Assembly: GCA_020073215.1 (NCBI GenBank)
Contig: JAIQFO010000011.1
Location: forward strand, 62,001 to 126,000
Length of the DNA: 64,000 nucleotides
DNA from: Terriglobia bacterium
Lineage (GTDB): Bacteria > Acidobacteriota > Terriglobia > Terriglobales > Acidobacteriaceae
Direction of reading: 5' to 3'
The notes beneath the pieces were generated by a model. It did not search any database. It was not told the DNA's origin and saw only the letters and a program-made list of their open reading frames with translations. The translations under genes and the position numbers were made by a program. This document shows, piece by piece, positions 24,919-33,342 of the stretch. Position 1 is the first letter of the stretch; every line of letters begins with the position of its first letter.

Positions 24919-26037
24919 ATGAAAATCGAATCTGTAACTCTGCGTGAAATTCACATGCCGCTCGTGCATTTTTTTGAGACGAGCTTTGGCCGCGTTTATA
25001 GCCGCCGCATCCTGCTGGTGAGTGTTGAGGCCGATGGAGTCCGCGGGTGGGGCGAGTGCGTCGCCGGGGAAGATCCGTATTACAGCCCGGAATGGACCGA
25101 AACCGCATGGCCCACGATCAAGAATTATCTGGCGCCTTTACTACTCCAGAGTGAGTTGCCGGCCGGCCGCGATTGCGCCGCGCGCTTTGCCAGAATCCGT
25201 GGCCATCGCATGGCCAAAGCCGCGCTCGAAAACGCGGTGTGGGACGCCGAGGCGCGGCAGAAACAACTGCCGCTCTGGAAGTTGCTGGGAGGAACCCGGC
25301 GCGAGATCGCCTGCGGCGTCTCGATCGGCATTCAGGACTCGCCCGAACAGCTTCTCCAGAAAATTGACATTGAGTTGGCGGCAGGATACCGGCGCATCAA
25401 GATCAAGGTGAAGCCGGGATGGGATCTGAATGTGTTGGAGAAGATCCGCGCGCGCTGGGCGGATATTGTTCTCAGTGTGGATGCGAATTCCGCCTATACG
25501 CTCGACCAAGTCGAGCATCTGCGCAAGTTCGATGCCTTCAAGCTGCTGATGATTGAGCAGCCCTTGTGGAACGACGAAATCTATCTTCATGCGCGGCTGC
25601 AGAAAGCGATCCAGACGGCGATCTGCCTGGACGAATCGATTCTGAATGCGCGCGACGCCGATTTTGCGCTCGAAACCGGCGCCTGCCGCATCCTCAATAT
25701 TAAGGTGGGCCGCGTGGGCGGTTTCAGCGAGGCCCTGAAGGTACACGACGTTGCCGTGCAACACAACGCTCCGGTGTGGTGCGGTGGAATGCTGGAATCG
25801 GGAGTGGGACGGGCGCACAACATTGCCCTGTCGACGCTCGAAAATTTCCGCTTGCCCGGAGACGTGTCGGCATCGAAGCGCTATTGGAAGCAGGACATCA
25901 TTGAACCCGAAGTGGACGTGCGCGCCGACGGAATGATTGCCATCAGTGATGCTCCCGGGACTGGCTACAACGTGCTCGAAGACGCGGTGCGGAGGTTCAC
26001 CGTGCGCGAAGAAACTTTTCGCGCCCAAAAATCCTGA
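24919..26037 (+). CDS. menC: o-Succinylbenzoate synthase / N-acylamino acid racemase
   Basis: A 372-residue member of the muconate-lactonising-enzyme group of the enolase superfamily. Catalytic Lys pair KIKVK (near 159), metal ligands VDANSAY (near 186), IEQPL (near 212) and CLDESI (near 237), and the second Lys in NIKVGRVGG (near 262) are all present. Homologues either dehydrate SHCHC to o-succinylbenzoate in menaquinone synthesis or racemise N-acylamino acids, and some do both. No other men gene is in the window, whereas a GNAT acyltransferase is directly upstream, so the racemase reading deserves weight. ATG 24919. Confidence 0.82.
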   Translation: MKIESVTLREIHMPLVHFFETSFGRVYSRRILLVSVEADGVRGWGECVAGEDPYYSPEWTETAWPTIKNYLAPLLLQSELPAGRDCAARFARIRGHRMAKAALENAVWDAEARQKQLPLWKLLGGTRREIACGVSIGIQDSPEQLLQKIDIELAAGYRRIKIKVKPGWDLNVLEKIRARWADIVLSVDANSAYTLDQVEHLRKFDAFKLLMIEQPLWNDEIYLHARLQKAIQTAICLDESILNARDADFALETGACRILNIKVGRVGGFSEALKVHDVAVQHNAPVWCGGMLESGVGRAHNIALSTLENFRLPGDVSASKRYWKQDIIEPEVDVRADGMIAISDAPGTGYNVLEDAVRRFTVREETFRAQKS

Positions 26038-26100
26038 GAGCCCGTGGTGAGTTGTTCGTGCACGAACGACACCACCCACGAAGTGTCATCCACTCATGAA

Positions 26101-26134
26101 TTGTCATCCTGAGCGAAGCGAAGGACCTGCTGTC
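26101..26134. repeat. Half copy of the CCTGAGCGAAGCGAAGG repeat
   Basis: TTGTCATCCTGAGCGAAGC through GGACCTGCTGTC is present without its inverted partner. A separate perfect 14-bp palindrome, GTTCGTGCACGAAC, lies at 26054-26067, between the convergent ends of the OSBS/NSAR gene and the secreted-protein gene. Confidence 0.85.
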
Positions 26135-26149
26135 CGCGGCGAACTGCAA

Positions 26150-27073
26150 TCACTTGTGGGCGAGTTTGCCGGCAGCGGGATTGTCGGCCACGGACGTTTC
26201 CTCCTGCTTCAGCACTTCCAGCGCCTGGGCGAAGGTTAGATCCGAGGGGACTCGCTTGAAGTCGCGGAAAGTCTCTGTAGAGATGATCGAGAGATTTCTT
26301 ACCAGCAGAATCTTCCCGGTGAAGTTCAAACTCATGCTTGAAATTTCCCAGAAATTGTCGTCAACCACCTGCTGATGAACCACAAAGCGGCCGCCCCGGT
26401 CGAGGTGTCCGAGAATCCCCCACCCGAAGCCGACATCCTTGAAGAGCGTGCCGTCAATGCTGGCAATGCGGTAACGGACGGGGTCCACCAGCACGTAGCC
26501 TTGCATTCCGGTCAGCACCTCCTCCACGCGCGAGGGCGGTTCGTAGCGGGGATTGGGGCGGAACTTCAGTTTCACCAGAGAGTCGCCGGCTCGGCCCATG
26601 CCTTCCGAACTTTGCTCTTCTCCAGCGTACTCAAAAAGAAAGGCATCGGGCAGGGCGCGCATGATACGCATCGTGCGCTCGGCGCTGTCGCGCTCCTGCG
26701 CGCGCTTCTTTTTCAATTCCTCCGGATTCTTGACGAAACGTTCCACGCGTGCCTCTTCCGCCCGGCGTTGTTCGGGAGTCAGAGGCTTGTCGTTGTAGGC
26801 GATTACCAGGCCGGCCGTGGCCTCCTTGGTCTCGACGTAAAGTTTTGTCGTGGATCCTTTAGGCGTAGTCTTGGTGCCGCGAAACAGAAAGTGGGCGCTG
26901 TCGTCCTTGGCAGCCTTAATTTCGTTCTGCACCGCTTTGCGCACCAAGGCCGCCGGATCCTGATAGTTGGAAACGGTCGCTGGCTGCCCTCCGAAACCGG
27001 CCGCGGTGAGCAGCAGAATCCAAGCGCTGGTTTGCGCGATGCAATTGCGCGACCTTGAGTTAACGACCGCCAT
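26150..27073 (-). CDS. Secreted protein of unknown function
   Basis: About 307 residues from the ATG at 27073; a longer in-frame start at 27175 would bury the signal peptide. The N-terminus has a hydrophobic export segment (CIAQTSAWILLLTAAGFGGQ). The mature part has a Lys/Glu-rich helical stretch (about 95-130), then a beta-rich half with DPVRYRIASIDGTLFKDVGFG and FVVHQQVVDDNFWEISSMSLN (quoted in part). This outline is like LolA/LolB- or DUF-type outer-membrane carrier folds, but I do not recognise a defined family. It is transcribed alone, divergent from bactofilin. Confidence 0.55.
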   Translation of the reverse strand: MAVVNSRSRNCIAQTSAWILLLTAAGFGGQPATVSNYQDPAALVRKAVQNEIKAAKDDSAHFLFRGTKTTPKGSTTKLYVETKEATAGLVIAYNDKPLTPEQRRAEEARVERFVKNPEELKKKRAQERDSAERTMRIMRALPDAFLFEYAGEEQSSEGMGRAGDSLVKLKFRPNPRYEPPSRVEEVLTGMQGYVLVDPVRYRIASIDGTLFKDVGFGWGILGHLDRGGRFVVHQQVVDDNFWEISSMSLNFTGKILLVRNLSIISTETFRDFKRVPSDLTFAQALEVLKQEETSVADNPAAGKLAHK

Positions 27074-27277
27074 GATCAGACTGGGCACGTTGACCCCGTC
27101 ACCCTTACAACGATGGTAGCAAACCGAAGCTTCGGTCGGGGCCGCTGCTCGCCGCCGCTGCGGTAAGTTCCTCATGGAGAATGATTTCCGGCCAACAACC
27201 TGAACCGAACACGAGCCGATGATTTACAATCGGAGAATTCGCGGCGACCAGAGCGCGAGCGAAGATGGAGGCCAGGC

Positions 27278-27646
27278 ATGGAAGCTGCGCAGACCGGAGA
27301 GTTCGCCCACATCGGCAAGTCGGTGGTGATCAAAGGAGAGCTGTCGGGATCCGAAGACTTGTACGTGGATGGCAATGTCGAAGGCAAGATCGAGCTTCGC
27401 AACCACAGCCTGACGGTCGGGCCGAACGGAAATGTGAAGGCGGACATCACCGCGAAAGCCGTGGTCATTCAGGGTAAGTTGGATGGGGCTGTGAACGCCT
27501 CGGATCGCGTGGAGTTGCGCAAGTCGGCGGTGGTAACTGGCGACGTGACCACGCAGCGCATCGCCATTGAGGAGGGTGCGTTCCTGAAAGGGAAGGTCGA
27601 TATTCAGAAAGATGGAGGAAAGGCCGCGACGCCCGCGTCGAAGTAA
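27278..27646 (+). CDS. Bactofilin (polymer-forming cytoskeletal protein)
   Basis: 122 residues with the bactofilin (DUF583) right-handed beta-helix. Successive repeats read VVIKGELSGSEDLYVDGNVEGKI (quoted in part), LTVGPNGNVKADITAKAVVI, GKLDGAVNASDRVELRKSAVV and GDVTTQRIAIEEGAFLKG. Such proteins form non-polar filaments involved in cell shape, stalk or motility-protein localisation. Short polar tails flank the core, as usual for the family. The methyltransferase-like gene follows after 51 bases on the same strand. Confidence 0.9.
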   Translation: MEAAQTGEFAHIGKSVVIKGELSGSEDLYVDGNVEGKIELRNHSLTVGPNGNVKADITAKAVVIQGKLDGAVNASDRVELRKSAVVTGDVTTQRIAIEEGAFLKGKVDIQKDGGKAATPASK

Positions 27647-27697
27647 GAAATGACGCGCTTGGACGCGCCCGACTGCACTCGTCACTGATCATGCGAC

Positions 27698-28390
27698 ATG
27701 GCATCGGTTTCTGACAACGTAATGAAATTCTTTCGCAGCTCTTCGAACCGGACGGCGGGCCCCGCGGTCCCGCAGAAGTTGACCCGCCGGTCGAGCGGCA
27801 TTGGCGAAATCTCACGCCTGCTGAATTCCGAGGAGGGGTTGTGCGTCCTCGACATGGGCTCGACCTCGGCCGGCAACATCCGTTTCTTTACCGGCAAGGG
27901 ACACAAGATTTACAGCGAAGACCTGCTCTGGTCGTCTCTCGATCCCGGGCTGCGCATGCAGGACAGCGCCGGCAACTCCATTCTCGACAGCAAGAAGTTT
28001 CTGGATGAGAACCTGGTGTACCCGAACGCCCACTTCGACGTGGTGCTCTGCTGGAATCTGCCCGATTACATGGAAGAGAGCCTGGTGAAGCCGACCATCG
28101 ACCGCTTGTGGTCGGTGATGAAGCCGGGCGGGTTCCTGCTGGCGTTCTTTCACACGCGCGACGCCGGCCCGGACTCGACCTGCTATCGCTATCACGTCAC
28201 CGGCACCGACCTGCTGGAGATGCAGGAGGTAAAGTTCGCACCGCCCGGCCGTCCCGCCTCGGAAAAGCAATCCCCGCGCCTGCAGCGGGTGTTCAACAAC
28301 CGGCACATTGAAAACCTCTTCCGCGATTTCGCTTCGATCAAGTTTTTCCTGGCGCGCGATGCCATACGGGAAGTGCTGGTGGTACGGTAA
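27698..28390 (+). CDS. Class I SAM-dependent methyltransferase-like protein
   Basis: 230 residues. The Rossmann pattern begins VLDMGSTSAGNIRFF (about 49-63; motif I is DMGS-S-G rather than DxGxGxG). An acidic strand end IYSEDLL follows, then FDVVLCWNLPDYM (about 113-125) and a MKPGGFLLAFFH post-motif (about 145-156). This is the layout of class I methyltransferases. The glycine-poor motif I and an unusual Ser/Arg-rich N-terminus (about 1-35) leave the substrate and even activity open. Probably co-transcribed with bactofilin. Confidence 0.7.
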   Translation: MASVSDNVMKFFRSSSNRTAGPAVPQKLTRRSSGIGEISRLLNSEEGLCVLDMGSTSAGNIRFFTGKGHKIYSEDLLWSSLDPGLRMQDSAGNSILDSKKFLDENLVYPNAHFDVVLCWNLPDYMEESLVKPTIDRLWSVMKPGGFLLAFFHTRDAGPDSTCYRYHVTGTDLLEMQEVKFAPPGRPASEKQSPRLQRVFNNRHIENLFRDFASIKFFLARDAIREVLVVR

Positions 28391-28470
28391 GGCTTTTCTG
28401 CACGAGAAAGACGAACTCAGCTAACGCTCTTTCTTGGGTGGCTTGGCGACGGCACAAAGGAGGAGAGGAT

Positions 28471-28770
28471 ATGATAGCTCGAATCTGGCACGGCAAAACG
28501 AAGGCGAGCGATGCGGAAACGTATCTCGAGTATCTCTTCAAGTCCGGAATCCCCGCTTACCGAACGACGACTGGCAATAAGGGGGCCTGGGTTCTACGCA
28601 GGATGGACGGCGATGTAGCACATTTCACTACGCTGTCCTTTTGGGAATCGCGCGACGCAATTGCGGCTTTTGCCGGTCCGGATATCGAGGTCGCCAAGTA
28701 CTACCCGGAAGATGAGAAATACTTGCTGGAATTCGAACCCACGGTCATGCACTACGAATTGTTCCAGTGA
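28471..28770 (+). CDS. Small ABM/stress-response-like protein
   Basis: 99 residues from ATG 28471, preceded by AGGAGAGGAT. MIARIWHGKTKASDAETYLEYL, a central DVAHFTTLSFWESRDAIAAFAG and YYPEDEKYLLEFEPTVMHYE (each quoted in part) show the alpha/beta ferredoxin-like pattern of the antibiotic-biosynthesis-monooxygenase superfamily. Members include heme-degrading and quinol monooxygenases and many proteins of unknown role. No further catalytic assignment is justified. It stands alone on the plus strand. Confidence 0.7.
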   Translation: MIARIWHGKTKASDAETYLEYLFKSGIPAYRTTTGNKGAWVLRRMDGDVAHFTTLSFWESRDAIAAFAGPDIEVAKYYPEDEKYLLEFEPTVMHYELFQ

Positions 28771-28867
28771 CTGAGAACCGACAGGTTGATACTCAGGATT
28801 GATAAGGTCCCAGGTTCACAGTTTACAGTTCGGGTGTTGTTGCTGCTGTCGAAGTCGACATTGAATC

Positions 28868-29101
28868 CTAGACATCGGCAGGGGTTGATCTCCCACAGGT
28901 TGGACATGTCTTCATGTGGGCCAAGCGCGCCTTGTGGGCTTGCTGATAGGCTTCCATCTCTTCTTTCTGATGCTTTCGCTTTGCTTTCCCGGAGAGCCTG
29001 GGCTTGACCTCATTGCGGAACAGATAAGAAGTCCACGCCGTGTGAGCGCGGGTCTCACGATCTTTCAATTCTCTATATTTGGCGCATTCCGGCTCAGGCA
29101 T
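28868..29101 (-). CDS. Small Lys/Arg-rich protein with CPTCG motif
   Basis: A 77-residue reading frame ending MKTCPTCGRSTPADV, with a charged, probably helical body (SGKAKRKHQKEEMEAYQQAH). The CPTCG knuckle and the composition favour a real gene over a chance frame, but no ribosome site is visible before the ATG and no second Cys pair exists. It reads away from the SRP RNA gene, whose promoter lies in the same spacer. Confidence 0.4.
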   Translation of the reverse strand: MPEPECAKYRELKDRETRAHTAWTSYLFRNEVKPRLSGKAKRKHQKEEMEAYQQAHKARLAHMKTCPTCGRSTPADV

Positions 29102-29173
29102 AGCGTGACTTGATGATAGTCGAAAAGCTCAGGTGTCCATTCCTGTTTTCGGCGATCTCTTGCTAATATGGAG

Positions 29174-29280
29174 AGTCAGGCATCGGTTCCGCGCGACGTT
29201 TTCCCGCCAACCCCGCCAGGTCCGGAAGGAAGCAACGGTAACGGGCTCTTTCGTGTGCAGTGGACCGCCGGTGCCTGACT
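29174..29280 (+). ncRNA. ffs: Signal recognition particle RNA, small bacterial (4.5S) type
   Basis: The conserved domain IV core CCAGGTCCGGAAGGAAGCA lies at about 29216-29234. The ends AGTCAGGCATCGG and CCGCCGGTGCCTGACT pair to close the long hairpin, giving about 107 nt. This RNA scaffolds Ffh for co-translational membrane targeting. An extended -10 (TGCTAATAT, 29161-29169) precedes the 5' end by five bases. No Alu domain is present, as is usual outside Firmicutes. End positions are from the stem and could shift by a few bases. Confidence 0.93.
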
Positions 29281-29300
29281 TTTATTTCTCCCGCGAGGTC

Positions 29301-29343
29301 GCCCAGGTTAGCGCCCAAAAGACGGGCGCGAACCTGGGGCACC
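29301..29343. repeat. Palindromic repeat, CCCAGGTT..AACCTGGGGCACC
   Basis: Second copy of the 12491-12531 element; the first 19 bases are identical. It is placed between the SRP RNA and the next start codon, 13 bases before ATG 29356, so it occupies the position where a ribosome site would be expected. Confidence 0.82.
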
Positions 29344-29355
29344 AAGCCCTTCGTC

Positions 29356-30600
29356 ATGACCAAGCGTCTTTACTACGACAGTTCTGAAACCCACGAGTTC
29401 GATTCGGCGGTCGAGGACGTCACGCCCCCCTCGCCTGAGCAAGGACGCGCGGCCGTCATCCTGCGCGAGACCGCTTTCTATCCCACCAGCGGCGGTCAGG
29501 TTCACGACACTGGATGGCTCACGTTCGACGGTGCCGAGCGACTGCGAGTCACGGAAGTTGCGGAGGCGGAAGACGGCAGGATCGTCCACTACTTGGAAGC
29601 GCCGCCGAAGTTGCCGTTGGCGGGCGCCGCCGTCCACGGCAGCATCGATCGAGAACGCCGCCGCGATCACATGCAGCAACACACCGGCCAGCACGTTCTC
29701 TCGGCAGCGTTTGTCGAGCTTTACCAGATGCCGACCGTCTCCTTCCACATGGGCACTAGTGAGGCCTATTGCTCGATTGATCTGGCCGCGCCGTCAGTAA
29801 GTTCCGAGCAGATTGCCGCAGCCGAGAAGCGCGCCAATCAGATCGTGTTTGAGAACCGTCCGGTGCGAATTCGCTACGTTTCCCGCGCGGAAGCAGAGAA
29901 ACTCGGCCTGCGCAAACTGCCTCCCGCGGAGCGCGATGAACTGCGACTGGTCGAGGTCGCGGATTTCGATCTTTCGGCGTGCGGCGGAACTCATGTCGGC
30001 GCCAGCGGGCAGATTGGTTCGATCGTTCTCCGGAAAAGCGAAAGGGTGCGGCAGGGTACGCGAGTGGAGTTTGTCTGTGGCAATCGCGCGGTGCGCATGG
30101 CGCGGCGTGACTACGGCGCCCTCAGTGAGGCGGCCGCGCTGTTCTCTGCACAGCTTTGGGATGTGCCAGAGCAGATTCGCAAGAGTGTCGAAGAAAACAA
30201 ACAGTTGCGCAAACAAAAGGAAGATGCGCTCGATCAACTCGCCGAGCTTATGGCTTTGGCCGCTCTTCGTGATCAACCGGAAACGCAGGGACGGAAAATG
30301 ATCGTGCGCGCGTTTTCGGATCGCGACATCACCTTCGCCAAACTCTTTGCGCAGAAAGTGACGCGAGTGGGCACGCCCGCGATCGCGCTGGTAGCAAGCG
30401 CGGTGCATCCGCCGGGGTTGGTCTTCGGGCAGACTCCCGGCGGCTCCGCCGACATGAGCGCGTTGCTTAAGCAAGTCTTGTCGTCCGTCGGGGGCCGCGG
30501 CGGTGGCAGCCGCGATTTCGCCCAAGGCGGAGTTCCGGCAGGCTCGAATATCAACGTTGAGCAGCTTTTGCGTCAGGCAGCGGTTACAATCGGAGCCTGA
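29356..30600 (+). CDS. AlaX-type trans-editing protein with DHHA1 domain
   Basis: 414 residues from ATG 29356. It contains the editing half of alanyl-tRNA synthetase without the catalytic aminoacylation domain. A beta-barrel start (FYPTSGGQVHDTGWL, about 36-50) leads into the zinc/editing site HMQQHTGQH (near 102-110) and CGGTH (near 212), then a coiled linker (QIRKSVEENKQLRKQKEDAL) and the C-terminal DHHA1 Gly-rich motif GGRGGGSRDFAQGG (near 380-393). It should hydrolyse Ser- or Gly-tRNA(Ala) in trans. The upstream in-frame stretch to 29260 runs through the SRP RNA and repeat and was rejected. Confidence 0.88.
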   Translation: MTKRLYYDSSETHEFDSAVEDVTPPSPEQGRAAVILRETAFYPTSGGQVHDTGWLTFDGAERLRVTEVAEAEDGRIVHYLEAPPKLPLAGAAVHGSIDRERRRDHMQQHTGQHVLSAAFVELYQMPTVSFHMGTSEAYCSIDLAAPSVSSEQIAAAEKRANQIVFENRPVRIRYVSRAEAEKLGLRKLPPAERDELRLVEVADFDLSACGGTHVGASGQIGSIVLRKSERVRQGTRVEFVCGNRAVRMARRDYGALSEAAALFSAQLWDVPEQIRKSVEENKQLRKQKEDALDQLAELMALAALRDQPETQGRKMIVRAFSDRDITFAKLFAQKVTRVGTPAIALVASAVHPPGLVFGQTPGGSADMSALLKQVLSSVGGRGGGSRDFAQGGVPAGSNINVEQLLRQAAVTIGA

Positions 30601-30639
30601 TCTCAGCCGCCAGGGCATGGCCTGGGAAGAATCATCTCG

Positions 30640-32052
30640 ATGCTGGAACCGCGGCTCATACTCGTCAACCTTCTGATCAAGCTGGGCGTGGCTGCGGCCG
30701 TGTCGAGCGCCCTGGTGCGCTCCAAAGAATTCAAGATGTCGATCTTTCGCGAGGAGCGCTCGACCCGGCACAAAATCTATCTCGCGTTGTGGATGGCGAT
30801 CCCGATCGCCCTCGGTGTCTGGATTCGGTTCAGCGCCAAGAACTTCCTTGCCGGCGACCTTTCGCTCGAAACGGCATTGCTGCTGGGCGTGATTGGCGGG
30901 CGCTTGTCGGGAGGGCTCGGCGGAGCGCTGATCGCGCTGCCCGCTATGTTGCACGGCGAGTGGGCGAGCTTGCCGCTGAATGTGTTTGCCGGAATTATCG
31001 CCGGGCAGTTGCGCCGTTTTGCGCCCGAACAGGAAGATATCTGGTCGTTCTCGCCGTTCATCGATCTTACCCTCTATCGCATGATCCGCCGCAATCTGCC
31101 GCGTCCCCGCGTGTTCGATTGGCAGATCGCTTTTTTCGCGACCATCGTGGGCTTGCGTTATCTGCAAACCGAAATCTGGCATTTCTGGCCCAACTCCATC
31201 TTCAGCCTCGAAAGTCCCGGCCTGTGGGGCAAGTACGGAACCCCGAACGGATATCTGGTGGAGAGCGCCATCTATCTGGCCGTGGTCATGGTGGTGGGCA
31301 CGGAACTGAAAATCTTCAACAGCGTCCGTATCCAGATGAAGCTCGAGGAGCAGGAGCGCCTGCTGCTGCAGGCGCGCATGGCGGCTTTGCAAAATCAGAT
31401 CAATCCGCATTTTCTGTTCAATACGCTGAATTCCATTTCGTCGCTGGTCCGTTTCGATCCCGACACGGCGCGCGAGATGGTTCTGAAGCTCGCCACCATT
31501 CTTCGCCGCCTGCTGCACTCGACCGATTCGTTCGTTCCGCTGCGCGAGGAAGTCGAGTTCATCGATAATTATCTGGACATTGAAGTCGTACGCTTTGGAC
31601 GGGACAAGCTCAAGGTCGTCAAGGATCTCGATCCGGCATCGCTCGAAGCCATGGTTCCCAGCATGTTGCTGCAGCCGCTGGTCGAAAATTGCATCAAGCA
31701 TGGACTGGCGCCCAAAATCGAGGGCGGCAGCATCACGCTGCGCAGCCGCCTGATCAAATCGCGGCTGGTGGTAGAGGTGGAAGACGACGGGGTAGGCATG
31801 GGGGCGGCGCAATTGCTCGAGCAACCCGATGGACTCGGCGGCATTGGCATCGGCATGGCTAACGTTGCCGAGCGGCTCAAGGTGCTCTACGGCGATGCGG
31901 CCAGGATGAAGATCGAAGCCCGTGAAGGCGGCGGCACGCTGGTCCGTTTGCGCCTGCCCATTCTGCCTAACCCTGAAGAGCTAATGACGGTTGCGCCGAC
32001 TGCGATGACCGCTCCAGCACCCTTCGGTAAAAGTCTTCGTAAAGCGGAATAA
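30640..32052 (+). CDS. LytS-like sensor histidine kinase
   Basis: 470 residues: five to six membrane helices (about 5-235) with the 5TMR_LYT look (GVIGGRLSGGLGGALIALPAM), a coiled segment (LEEQERLLLQARMAALQNQ), the His_kinase phosphoacceptor LQNQINPHFLFNTLNSI with His257, and a HATPase_c domain with VENCIKHGL, DDGVGMG and GGIGIGMANV. LytS-class kinases usually partner a LytTR response regulator, but none adjoins here. ATG 30640 is preceded by GGGAAGA. The last 28 codons overlap the convergent bshA gene (31967-32052). Confidence 0.88.
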   Translation: MLEPRLILVNLLIKLGVAAAVSSALVRSKEFKMSIFREERSTRHKIYLALWMAIPIALGVWIRFSAKNFLAGDLSLETALLLGVIGGRLSGGLGGALIALPAMLHGEWASLPLNVFAGIIAGQLRRFAPEQEDIWSFSPFIDLTLYRMIRRNLPRPRVFDWQIAFFATIVGLRYLQTEIWHFWPNSIFSLESPGLWGKYGTPNGYLVESAIYLAVVMVVGTELKIFNSVRIQMKLEEQERLLLQARMAALQNQINPHFLFNTLNSISSLVRFDPDTAREMVLKLATILRRLLHSTDSFVPLREEVEFIDNYLDIEVVRFGRDKLKVVKDLDPASLEAMVPSMLLQPLVENCIKHGLAPKIEGGSITLRSRLIKSRLVVEVEDDGVGMGAAQLLEQPDGLGGIGIGMANVAERLKVLYGDAARMKIEAREGGGTLVRLRLPILPNPEELMTVAPTAMTAPAPFGKSLRKAE

Positions 32053-33142
32053 TCTTATCGGAGGAGTATTTCTCCTGGGCGGCGGCACGCGCCCGTTGCC
32101 CCATGTCGCGCAGGGCCGATTCATCGCCGAGCAGTTCGATGGCGTAACGCGCCATGGTCTCCACGTCGCCGACATCGGCCAAATACCCGGTCACGCCGTG
32201 CTCGATCAACTCCGGTACTCCGCCCGAGCGGGTGGCAATCGGGACGACCTCACAGGCCATCCCTTCCAGCGCCGCCAGGCCAAAGGTCTCCAGTTCGCTC
32301 GGCATCAGCATCACGTCCGAAATGGCAAGTTTCTCCCGGATCTGATCCTGCTTTCCCAGAAATGACACGTGCTCGTGAAGGCCTTTTTGCACCGCCAGCC
32401 ATTCCGCCTGCGAACGGTCGGGCCCGTCGCCAATCAGCAGCAGCTTGCAAGGAATTTTCTTGCGCACACGGTCAAAGATTTCGATTACATCCAGCACGCG
32501 CTTCACCGGCCGGAAGTTGGAAAGGTGCACCAGCAGCCGCTCGTCCTTGGAAACATACTCGCCGCGCTTTTCCACCCATTCCGGTTTGCGCCGGTACTCC
32601 TCGCAGTTCACGAAGTTAGGGATGACCTCGATGTGGTTCTTGACGTCGAAAACCCTGAGCGTGCGGGTACGCAAATACTGCGAGATCGCCGTCACGCCAT
32701 CGCTCTGCTCGATAGAAAAGCGCGTAATCGGAAGATACGAGCGGTCGAGCCCGACCAGCGTGATGTCGGTGCCGTGCAGCGTCGTGACAAACGGCAAGTG
32801 GCGCCGCGGCGGAGTTGCCGCCAGCATTTGCTTGGCCAGCATCGCGCTCACCGAATGCGGAATCGCATAGTGCACGTGCAGCAGATCGAGCTCGTAGAGC
32901 TGCGACACTTCGGCCATGCGCGTTGCCAACGCCAGGTCATAGGGAGGATATTCAAACAGCGGATACCGCGTGACCTCGACCTCGTGATAGTGAATGTTGG
33001 GTTCCGGCCCGGTCAGGCGAATGGGCTGCGAATAGGAGATGAAATGAATCTCATGGCCCCGGCGAGCCAGCTCAAGCCCCAGTTCCGTGGCGACCACTCC
33101 GCTGCCGCCGTAGGTTGGATAACACGTGATCCCGATCTTCAT
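31967..33142 (-). CDS. bshA: BshA, N-acetyl-alpha-D-glucosaminyl L-malate synthase
   Basis: A 391-residue GT4 glycosyltransferase. The start [20 protein letters not shown] and [16 protein letters not shown] are characteristic of BshA, with donor-site [19 protein letters not shown] and [19 protein letters not shown] (each quoted in part). It joins GlcNAc from UDP-GlcNAc to L-malate, the first step of bacillithiol synthesis. The remaining bsh genes are not in the window. GGGAGG precedes the ATG by three bases. The C-terminal [13 protein letters not shown] tail lies in the overlap with the kinase and is probably non-essential. Family call is strong. Confidence 0.92.
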   Translation of the reverse strand: MKIGITCYPTYGGSGVVATELGLELARRGHEIHFISYSQPIRLTGPEPNIHYHEVEVTRYPLFEYPPYDLALATRMAEVSQLYELDLLHVHYAIPHSVSAMLAKQMLAATPPRRHLPFVTTLHGTDITLVGLDRSYLPITRFSIEQSDGVTAISQYLRTRTLRVFDVKNHIEVIPNFVNCEEYRRKPEWVEKRGEYVSKDERLLVHLSNFRPVKRVLDVIEIFDRVRKKIPCKLLLIGDGPDRSQAEWLAVQKGLHEHVSFLGKQDQIREKLAISDVMLMPSELETFGLAALEGMACEVVPIATRSGGVPELIEHGVTGYLADVGDVETMARYAIELLGDESALRDMGQRARAAAQEKYSSDKIIPLYEDFYRRVLERSSQSAQPSLALQG

Positions 33143-33207
33143 GCGCCTCCCACGATACCATCATTGGATTCGCAGGAAGGGCTGGGGATGCAAGCGTAGG
33201 GAAGGTT

Positions 33208-33250
33208 CGTGTGGGGACGGGCGTCCTCGCCCGTCCAAGCGGAGCTCGGC
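33208..33250. repeat. GC-rich hairpin repeat (GTGTGGGGACGGGCG family)
   Basis: CGTGTGGGGACGGGCGTCC followed by TCGCCCGTCCAAGCGGAGCTCGG closely matches 9725-9773. More GC-rich inverted segments follow to 33340 (GGGAGGGGCCCGG and CGCTTCTGACAGAAGCG). No gene is seen in 33143-33342. Confidence 0.8.
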
Positions 33251-33342
33251 AGTAGCCGCGTAGGGAAGATTCGTGGAGAGCATGCCGCGCCCCTCTGGCC
33301 GGGAGGGGCCCGGACGCTTCTGACAGAAGCGGTTGCCGCGCC

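Noticed and set aside
29794..31824. 676-codon minus frame across the AlaX-type gene and the kinase
   Set aside because: It covers two genes with strong family matches on the plus strand; the frame is open by codon bias only.
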